Assembly (NCBI GenBank): GCA_036927565.1
Contig: JAYESD010000003.1
Coordinates: 188,251,499 to 188,315,498 of the forward strand
DNA: 64,000 nucleotides
Reading direction: 5' to 3'
Source: Tuctoria greenei
Lineage: Eukaryota > Streptophyta > Magnoliopsida > Poales > Poaceae
Below the pieces are notes generated by a model. That model was given only the letters and a program-made list of their open reading frames with translations. It did not search any database and was not told the origin of the DNA. Below, one piece after another: positions 56,796 to 64,000 of the stretch; within the stretch, counting starts at the first letter, position 1; every line of letters begins with the position of its first letter. The translations under genes and the position numbers were made by a program.

Positions 56796-57332
56796 TGCAG
56801 CATAGCGAGGCAAGGGAGGAAAAGCAAGCACAAGTTTGGGAGTTCGAGCGCAAGTTCAGATGAGAGGCGTAAAGATCCCCAGACGGTGTACGCTTTCCTT
56901 CTTAAGTAAGCCCCCGCAACGCTTGGATGGAAACCACAGGGAAACCGAAGATACTATTCAAAAATTTCACCCTGCCGATGACAAGAGGGCCCGGGACCAC
57001 CCCGACGATAAAGTCGAGGTTCTTACCCAGGCGAACGGTTTTCATCATGAAAGGCGAGAAGCCCGAAGGCGGCAACCTGACAAGGCGTGCGGAACCGATA
57101 CGATTTTCGTATCGGAAACCGGCGACCTTCAATTGCGTGAGATCCGCACGCCAAAGTTCTCATTTGCCGCACCCAGGATATGCCACGCGGCAAGGATTAA
57201 ACTCCAAAACTATCGCCAACGGCACATCTGAAGACCTTTGAAGACTTGGCTCAAAAGTCGAAGGATGGACCCACCTCCGGCGGAATGACTTCACCCAAGG
57301 AGTCTTCCCCAGAGGTGGGCCCAGGGGGCCAC
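56796..57332. other. Upstream region of the Tat-B antisense gene and polypurine tract
   Basis: Counterpart of 6648-7180. The 3' end AGAGGTGGGCCCAGGGGGCC is the polypurine tract abutting the 3' LTR. No gene. Confidence 0.65.
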
Positions 57333-58180
57333 TGTCGGTACCCTGGGTACCGTATACCCCTTGAGATTGCAAAGATTTCAAGGAAATGTCATCTACTTGA
57401 TTTGAAGACCTTCAGAGGCCCACGTGTCAGACATAACCGGACCCGCTTCCCCAATATGGTTAGTCTCAGGGTCGCCACGTGTACCATCAAACCGGAGCTA
57501 CCACCCACAAGGGGGAAGCTCCGGGCTATGTACCATAACGGCACCCCCAGACCTAACCCCAGACCGATGGAAGCTCCGGGACTGACACGTGTCTGGTGGC
57601 ACCGGACCTATCTGTTCCTCACAGCATGCTCCGGAGCTGCCACGTGTCCTACTGTCGGATCTTCAGCCTCAAACCTTCGGTAGACTCCACAACGGCTCCG
57701 GATCTTCAAAGGGGAATCAAGGACTTCAAGACCCGATTAAGTGTCATTAATACTATGTTAATGACACATGATCGGTCGTTAAGGGTAATTAAGCGCATCA
57801 AATGTGTATTAATATTAGTAACCGCTGGGGCCACATGTCGGGCCAGGCGAACTTGTAACGGCCTGTCCTTATACTATAAAAGGACAGGCCAACAATACAT
57901 GGGAGGACTGATCTGACCTACTCTGATCTGATCTAGTCTAATCGGCTCACGCGCTCACTCAACTCACGTCACCTGAGTAGAGTTCATACATCCAATACAA
58001 CACCAACACATCCCGTGGAGTAGGGTATTACGCTCAGGCGGCCCGAACCACGTAAATCTTTATGTCTCCTGTGTCATTTTACATTTCACCTTCTTGAATC
58101 TCCGCGCGCCCACACCGAACTTCAAACTCCACAAACACTTTAGTAGTGTCGGGAGATCTGCCGGATCCAAACCACCGACA
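57333..58180 (+). repeat. Tat-B 3' LTR
   Basis: 848 bp, TGTCGGTACC to ACCGACA, TATAAAAGG at 57875-57883. About 50 bases shorter than the 5' LTR, with a deletion around 57775-57780 where the 5' LTR has the ACCAGTAACGGTGCTG segment. AATTC target duplication at 58181-58185. Confidence 0.94.
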
Positions 58181-58277
58181 AATTCAATTTCATAATTCAA
58201 TTTTTACATCCATGATCTGTTTATCAAAAATTTTGTTGAATTTGAGTATTTGACTCATTCAAGTATATCTTTTATAG

Positions 58278-59237
58278 ATGACATATGTGATGCTATTGCT
58301 GGACAGATGGATGTTCTCCACGTGCGCCAACCGTCCGGGTTTCTCGATCATGTTGCAGGAGTTGCTCCAACAATTTGGCTTCATCGAGATCCCATGCTAT
58401 CGGGGTCAACAGGCTGTTGAAAGGGGCATACTGTCATGTACCGTCCTGGTCGACATCCTGGCTAGTCCGCGTTTTTATGGATGGGCTCCTTTTTCGGTCA
58501 CTATCAAGGGAGCTCGTTTGGAGGACACGTGGGGCATTGCAGCGGGCAAATCACTTATGAAGCTTTGCGAGATTCATCAAGATGCCATGGCTGGGACACA
58601 ATTTGCTCTTCTCCCGGTCCGCGATACTGCTAGTCTTGAGTGGCAAAGTCGTATAGTTGCGGCCTATCAACCATATGGCAACACAACCTCGACAACACTC
58701 GGGACATATGCCGCGACATCCAGCATGGTGGTTCTTACACAAGGTGAAATCCTTCGGGAGCAAGTCGAAGCCTTGAAACAAGAGGTTGAACGAGGTGACA
58801 CTCTTGATTACATCAATGAGAACCTATGTTCGTTCTTGGCTCCAACGAATTACCGGCTGAATCAATGTGAGGATCAGCTGCATCACACTTGCACTAGACT
58901 GCGAAAAGCTCGAGCCGAACTGATACACACTCGCAAGGAACTGCAAAAAACTAGTGATGGACTGCAGGCGAGTCAATTGGTGGTGCAGCGACAGCAAGAG
59001 CAGCTGTTGATAGTCACTAAGGAACGAGACGAAGCCGTCGAAGAAGCTCATAATTGGGAGTACGAGGCAGACCAACTTCGTGATGACTTGATTGAGGCCG
59101 AAGCACAATTGCAACCAGTTGTGTACCCACCGGCTCATAACATGCCGCTGAATATGGGTGAGCAAGTGCCTTCAAATTCTGAGGAGGAGGAAGACCCTGA
59201 GATACTCGAGTACGCCAATGACGATGCATCGGAGTAG
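58278..59237 (+). CDS. Tekay-C ORF0: coiled-coil protein encoded upstream of gag
   Basis: An open frame of 319 codons between leader and gag. The sequence includes RPGFSIMLQELLQQFGFIEI, FYGWAPFSVTIKGARLEDTW and EWQSRIVAAYQPYGN in the N-terminal half. A long Gln/Glu/Leu/Arg-rich segment follows (about residues 155-275, e.g. CEDQLHHTCTRLRKARAELI) that looks like coiled coil, and an acidic end EEEEDPEILEYANDDASE. Extra ORFs in this position are reported for grass elements such as RIRE3 and RIRE8 (orf0). Function unknown. ATG 58278 follows TTTTATAG, so it could also be a second exon. Confidence 0.75.
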   Translation: MTYVMLLLDRWMFSTCANRPGFSIMLQELLQQFGFIEIPCYRGQQAVERGILSCTVLVDILASPRFYGWAPFSVTIKGARLEDTWGIAAGKSLMKLCEIHQDAMAGTQFALLPVRDTASLEWQSRIVAAYQPYGNTTSTTLGTYAATSSMVVLTQGEILREQVEALKQEVERGDTLDYINENLCSFLAPTNYRLNQCEDQLHHTCTRLRKARAELIHTRKELQKTSDGLQASQLVVQRQQEQLLIVTKERDEAVEEAHNWEYEADQLRDDLIEAEAQLQPVVYPPAHNMPLNMGEQVPSNSEEEEDPEILEYANDDASE

Positions 59238-59596
59238 GATGGGGCAGCACTACTGCCATCACGGGGCAACATATAGTTAGTTGTTGCTCGTGTTTATTTT
59301 GTAGCCATGTTTATGTCATATTATAAATAGTAGTGGGTGTGTATGAGATGACAAGATGTGTATGACATCTCATGGAGACCAAGTATAGTTGAGATGCACT
59401 TCTGTAGTGGGAGTCCGTCATATTGGAAATCACTATTGTAAACTTGGTCATGAGATAATATATCTTGTATAAAGTTTGTACTTTATCAATATATGTGAAT
59501 GTTATGCAATTATTACATTGTCAATAATAGCACTACTATGGTACAAAATGGATGGAGAAAATAAACATGTTGCCGTTTAAATCATGTGAATGCAGA
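59238..59596. other. Spacer between Tekay-C ORF0 and gag
   Basis: AT-rich 360 bases with repeated ATGACAAGATGTGTATGACAT-like words. No gene seen. Confidence 0.5.
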
Positions 59597-60470
59597 ATGG
59601 TGCGTACGTGCTCTACGCCCGAGATGGGAGGCTCAAGCCGGGGTCGTGAAGATGAATCTCTGACCCGGGAGCAAACCGCGACACCACAGCAACAAGTCCC
59701 TCCACCACCACCACCTGAACCTCCGAGGACGCTCGCCGAGATTTTGGCTGCAGTACTCTGCTCGCGCGACGAGCAAACCGAGTTACTGTGTATGTTGGTG
59801 CAGAATTCGTCCCGTCAAGGGGGGCGACAAGACAATGGGCAACGCCAGCCCCAGCAGAGTTCATATTTGGACTTCTTGGCGACACATCCACCGTTCTTCA
59901 CAGAGGCCGAGGAGCCTCTGGAAGCGGACAACTTTATCAGCACTCTCGAGACGAAGTTCGGTTTGCTGCGATGCACCGAACAACAGAGGGCACTGTTTGC
60001 AGCGCAACCACTTCAGGGATCCGCCGTCGCTTGGTGGGCAAACTACATCGTGTCACTGCCAGCTGGTTATGCAGTCACCTGGACCAAATTCTGGGAGGCG
60101 TTCTGCGCCTACCATATACCTCCCAGTATAATGAAGAGAAAGCTTCAGGAACTTTTGGAGCTGAAGCAAGGCGGGAGGGTGCTCACGACTACTCCCGCGC
60201 ATTCAATCACTTGGCGCAGTACGCGCCAGAGTATGTGGGGACAGAAGATAGGAGGAGAGATATATTCTTCCAGGGCCTTAATCCGAAGATGAAGGTCCAA
60301 CTAGCACAATGCAACTGCGGCACCTTCAACGACATCGTCAATGCCGCGGTTGTACAGGAGGACGCTCAGCGCGAGCTCATTTCTGATAAGAGGAAACGGA
60401 GCACGCCTTCGAGCAGCAGTAGTGGTGGTCCACAGAAGTACCTTGTGGTGTATTGATCACCATCGGGTCA
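59597..60470 (+). pseudogene. Tekay-C gag (N-terminal and capsid part)
   Basis: Start chosen at ATG 59597 (MVRTCSTPEMGGSSRG). A Pro run and LAEILAAVL precede the capsid core: YLDFLATHPPFF, EADNFISTLETKFGLL and AVAWWANYIVSLPAGYAVTW. A frameshift near 60180 moves the rest (HDYSRAFNHLAQYAPEYV, FFQGLNPKMKVQLA) into another frame to TGA 60454-60456. Confidence 0.82.
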
Positions 60471-60570
60471 GTAATGGCAGCCACCAGCGTGACCACAGCC
60501 ATTCCGCGGTCGTTCTTTCAACGCACCGCGTTTCTAACCGCCATTTCCACAGCAGAAGCAGCAGCAAGGG

Positions 60571-61320
60571 ATGGTCCTGCGTGCGTATCCACCTCCATCA
60601 CGTGCACCAGGATTTCGTCCGCGGATTGGCAGGAACCCGACACAATACACGTGCTACACGTGTGGCCTTGTCGGGCATTTTTCAAGTGACTGCCCCGAAC
60701 AGCGACAAGGCAGCGCACAAGCACCATATCGGGGTGCAGATCGACCCCGTAACCAGCCCAAGAAACCAGCAGCAAAATCCGGCAACATCCACCACCTAGC
60801 TATCGAAGACGTGTCGGAAGGCGAACCCATCTTTGCGTGTACGTTTTCTCTACTCAAAAATCCTGTAGTCATATTATTTGACTCCGGTGCCACCCATAAT
60901 TTCATTAGCCAATCATATGTCATCAAATACCAATTACCTATCATTCCCACAAAATGTCCATATTTTATTTGCTCTGCGGGTGGGAAAGTAGCAGCTGATA
61001 GGATGGTCTATAGAGCACCACTTCAGTTGGGTGTAAATCTATATCCGACTTCTCTAATTCTATTAGAGAGTCAGAAGCTTGATGTTATTTTAGGAATGTC
61101 TTGGCTGCACCGTCATGGTGCTGTTCTCGACATTTTTCCATGTGTGACCCAGAGTCAATGGCACGCACACAAAGCAGGAGGAAATTGGTACCCCGCAAGG
61201 CTGGCGAAGTCGGCACAAGAAGTAGGCAGAGTAGAGGCAGCAATCCATTTAAACTCTCCACTATATGAACCACACACTCTCATTCTAGACCGCCTTATCC
61301 AAGAAATTCCAGCCACATAA
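60571..61320 (+). pseudogene. Tekay-C zinc knuckle and aspartic protease
   Basis: The zinc knuckle CYTCGLVGHFSSDC fits CX2CX4HX4C. The protease active site is ILFDSGATHNFIS and a second conserved part is LDVILGMSWLHRHGA. The frame ends at TAA 61318-61320 and RT follows in the same frame. Confidence 0.88.
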
Positions 61321-62315
61321 AACACAGAAGCCACAAAGCTTGAAGACATTCGTGTGGTCCGTGAATATCCATACGTGTTTCCCGATGACCTTTCAAGTAT
61401 GCCACCGGATGGGGACATTGTGTTCAAGATTGAACTTATTCCGGGAACCACGCCTATTTCTCGAAGGCCGTACAAGATGGCACCAAATGAGTTGGCAGAA
61501 CTAAAGGAGCATTTGAAGGACCTACTGGACAAAGGTCTCATACGCCAAAGTTCATCACCTTGGGGCTTCTCCGCATTATTTGTGAAGAAGAAGGACAAGA
61601 CATTAAGTCTATGTGTGGACTATCATCCACTCAATGCTGTGACGATCAAGAATAAGTATACACTACCGCGCATCGATATCTTAATCGCTCAATTAGTGGG
61701 TGCTAAAGTATTCTCAAAGATGGATCTTCGTTCCGGATATCATCAAATAAAATCCGACCGGTGGATGTACCGAAGACGGCATTCTCGGCGAGATATGGGC
61801 TCTATGAATACCTTGTCATGTCATTCGGACTTACCAACGCGCCGGCTCACTTCATGTATTTTATGAATTCAGTGTTTATGCCGGAGTTGAACAAGTTTGT
61901 CGTGGTCTTCATTGATGAAATTTTGCTGTATTCAAAATCTGAGGAAGAACACACCAAACACTTGCATGTCGTGATCCAACGATTGCGAGATCACAAGCTT
62001 TATGCAAAATTTAGCAAGTGTGAATTTCGGATCAGCGAAGTACCATTTCTTGGTCACATTATTTCAGCGGAGGGCATCGCTGTTGATCCAAGCAAAATTG
62101 TGCAAGTGCTGAAATGTAAGTCTCCAACGCCCGTACACGAAGTTCGCAGCTTTCTTGGATTAGCGGGATATTATCGGAGGTTCATTCCGAGCTTCTCAGA
62201 AATTGCTAAACCAATGATGGGGCTTCTGAAAAAGGGGACCAAATATATTTGGAGCAAGGCATGTGAGGATACATTCCAAGCATTGGTGGAACATCTCACA
62301 ATAGCCCAGTGTTAG
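61321..62315 (+). pseudogene. Tekay-C reverse transcriptase with altered active site
   Basis: RT begins YVFPDDLSSMPPDGDI and continues RRPYKMAPNELAELKEHL, FSKMDLRSGYHQIK. A frameshift near 61755 leads to the second half (FSARYGLYEYLVMSFGLTNA). The active-site motif, normally F-I-D-D in this lineage, reads FIDEI at about 61910-61924, so the second catalytic Asp is Glu. The region ends at TAG 62313-62315 after a shift. Confidence 0.9.
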
Positions 62316-62780
62316 CTCCGCCGGATACGACCAAATCTTTCAATGCTTTTTGTAATGCATCTGGTATTGGTCTCGGCTGCGTGTTAATGCAAGAAGGCCG
62401 CGCGATCGCATATGGATCACGGCAGCTCCGAAATCATGATCAGCATTATTCCAACTCATGACCTTGAGCTCGCTGCCGTGGTGCTCACTTTAAAAATGTG
62501 GAGGCATTATTTACTTGGAAATCTAGTGCACCTCTACACCGATCACAAGAGCCTAAAATATATTTTCACTCAGAAGGAGTTTAATATGCGACATCGGAGA
62601 TGGTTAGAATTGATCCAACATTATGAGATTGAAATTCATTACCATCCCGGCAAGGCGAATGTGGTTGCCGATGCACTAAGCCGCAAGTCTCACGTAAATA
62701 ATTTGTCCATTACCCCAAGGAAGAGGACGAGCCAAGTTTATACTAGGTTCCATATGGAGCATTATATAATCTTGCTCTAA
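62316..62780 (+). pseudogene. Tekay-C RNase H
   Basis: FCNASGIGLGCVLMQEGRAI shows Asn where the first catalytic Asp is expected. A frame change near 62440 leads to LELAAVVLTLKMWRHYL, LYTDHKSLKYIFTQKE and NVVADALSRKSH. Several catalytic-site and frame defects. Confidence 0.86.
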
Positions 62781-64000
62781 TTCCTACCATACCAGAGGAT
62801 ATTATGGAAGCTCAAAAGAAAGACGTGGGTATGTCGCACATTCGGAGGAGAATTTAGAATGGGTAAATAAAGTGTTTCCGGAGAGATGAACATGGTACTC
62901 TATGGTTCAAAGATTGTATCTTAGTACCCCGGGACATGACACTTCGGAAGAAAATCTTGGATGAAGCTCATTTGTCCAAGTATTCTATTCATTCGGGCAG
63001 CAACAAGATGTATCAAGATTTGAAACCAGATTTTGGTGGACATGAATGAAAAGAGAAATTGTAAAGTACGTATCAGAGTGTGATACGTGTCGGCGGGTGA
63101 AAGCCGACCACATGAGGAAAGTCGGACAGCTGCAACCATTGAAAATTCCGGCCTGTAAATGGGAGGACATTATTATGGATTTCATTGTCGGATTACCTCT
63201 CACATTCCACAAGCATGATTTGATTTGGGTGATAGTCGATCGACTAACCAAATCAGCTAATTTCATCCCGGTACATACAAAGTACATTGCCAAGAAATAT
63301 GAGGAATTGTATATTGCAAGAGTTATGTGCTTGCACGGAGTTCCCCGGACGATTATTTCAGATCGCGGTGTGTTGTTTGTTGCTCATTTCTGGGAGCAGC
63401 TGAACACATCACTGAGGACAAAACTGATCTGAAGCTCCGCATATCACCCGCAGACCGACAATCAAACTGAATGGGTGAATCAAGTTTCGGAAGATATGCT
63501 ACGCGCTTGTGCCATCCACCACGGTAAAAATTGGGATGATCATTTACCATTGCTGGAGTTCTCATATAACAATGGCTACGAAGCTAGCATCAAGATGGCG
63601 ACGTATGAAGCTCTCTGTGGAAATGTCGCACACCACTCAACTGGTGTGAGTCTAGCGAGCGAGTTATATACAGAATTGATCTTGTAAATGAAGCCAAAGA
63701 ACGAGTACTAGTGATTCAAGCTAATCTCAAGGCTGCTCAATCTCGTCAGAAAAGCTATTCGGATAAAAGATGTCGACCTCTCCACTTCTACATCGGGGAC
63801 CAAGTTTATCCTCGTGTCTCTCCGATGAAAGGGATTCATCGTTTTGGAGTGAAGGGAAAACTTGCTCCACGATTCATCGATCCGTTCGTCGTTAGTGAAA
63901 AATGCGGACCCGTGGCCTATCGCTTGGAGTTACCGGCATTGCTTGCCGGTGTTCATAATGTATTCCACATTTCTCAACTGCAGAAGTGCCTTAAATCTCC
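62781..64000 (+). pseudogene. Tekay-C integrase, cut by the window edge
   Basis: Zinc-binding region (SECDTCRRVKADH), Asp in MDFIVGLPL, Asp in IISDRG, Glu in NQTEWVNQ. It is followed by the C-terminal region with MKGIHRFGVKGKLAPRFI, where the usual GPF reads DPF, and HNVFHISQLQKCL at the window edge. Stops at about 62856, 63048 (before MKREIVKY), 63430-63432 and 63685-63687 break it. A chromodomain, if present, and the 3' LTR lie beyond 64000. Confidence 0.88.

Larger units (their letters stand above)
45011..58180 (+). mobile_element. Tat-B: Ty3/gypsy LTR retrotransposon of the Tat lineage, nested in the Tekay-C leader
   Basis: 13,170 bp, LTRs 45011-45907 and 57333-58180, target duplication AATTC at 45006-45010 and 58181-58185. 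Same family and gene order as Tat-A, in the opposite orientation: gag, protease, RT, RNase H, second RNase H, integrase, a gene on the - strand, polypurine tract. Its LTRs differ in length (897 and 848 bp), and its coding regions carry stops and frameshifts. Confidence 0.95.

Overview
The window looks like an intergenic block of a grass (Poaceae) nuclear genome made almost entirely of nested transposable elements. The signs are a CACTA DNA transposon with a TNP2-type transposase (with introns) and a Ulp1-type second gene, two Ty3/gypsy elements of the Tat lineage, and a Ty3/gypsy element of the chromovirus (Tekay-like) type with an extra ORF upstream of gag. I see no intact host gene, no rRNA or tRNA gene, no CRISPR array and nothing bacterial. 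Clade names come from recalled protein motifs and were not searched. || Layers, outermost first. (1) A Tekay-like chromovirus, here Tekay-C (+ strand). Its 5' LTR is probably entered at base 1, is split at 265/32692, ends near 32850, and is followed by an initiator-Met tRNA primer site (32854-32865) and a leader. ORF0, gag, protease, RT, RNase H and integrase lie at 58278-64000, and the element runs off the right edge. (2) A CACTA element (266-32691, TSD ATT) inside that LTR. Its ends are a 71-bp tandem array on the left (338-2133) and 37/130-bp arrays on the right (31690-32520). It carries a TNP2-like transposase on the - strand (19538 to 2929), a Ulp1 cysteine-protease fusion gene on the + strand (25274-28990), and small accessory genes. 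(3) Tat-A (5793-18761, - strand, TSD TAAAG) interrupts the transposase gene. (4) Tat-B (45011-58180, + strand, TSD AATTC) interrupts the Tekay-C leader. (5) A later head-to-tail tandem duplication of about 10.5 kb (27833-38349 and 38345-48848) copied the right third of the CACTA element, the Tekay-C leader and the first 3.8 kb of Tat-B. Its junction at 38345-38349 joins the Tat-B RT gene to the CACTA protease gene through a 5-bp microhomology (ATACA). || How the genes work together: the TNP2 protein would be the CACTA transposase, and the second gene and the end arrays are the usual partner and binding region. In the Tat elements gag-protease-RT-RNase H-integrase lie in one frame apart from scattered stops, and a separate intron-containing gene lies on the opposite strand between integrase and the 3' LTR. 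All coding regions carry stops or frameshifts except three: Tekay-C ORF0 and the two acidic CACTA accessory ORFs (29957-30583, 40469-41098). Most in-frame stops are one C-to-T change away from Gln or Arg codons, as expected for methylated, silenced elements. || Most worth a second look: the microhomology tandem duplication, the three-copy acidic accessory gene, the spliced antisense Tat gene with a C-run frameshift in both copies, the in-frame TAG between protease and RT shared by both Tat insertions, and the intact ORF0 beside a dead gag-pol.
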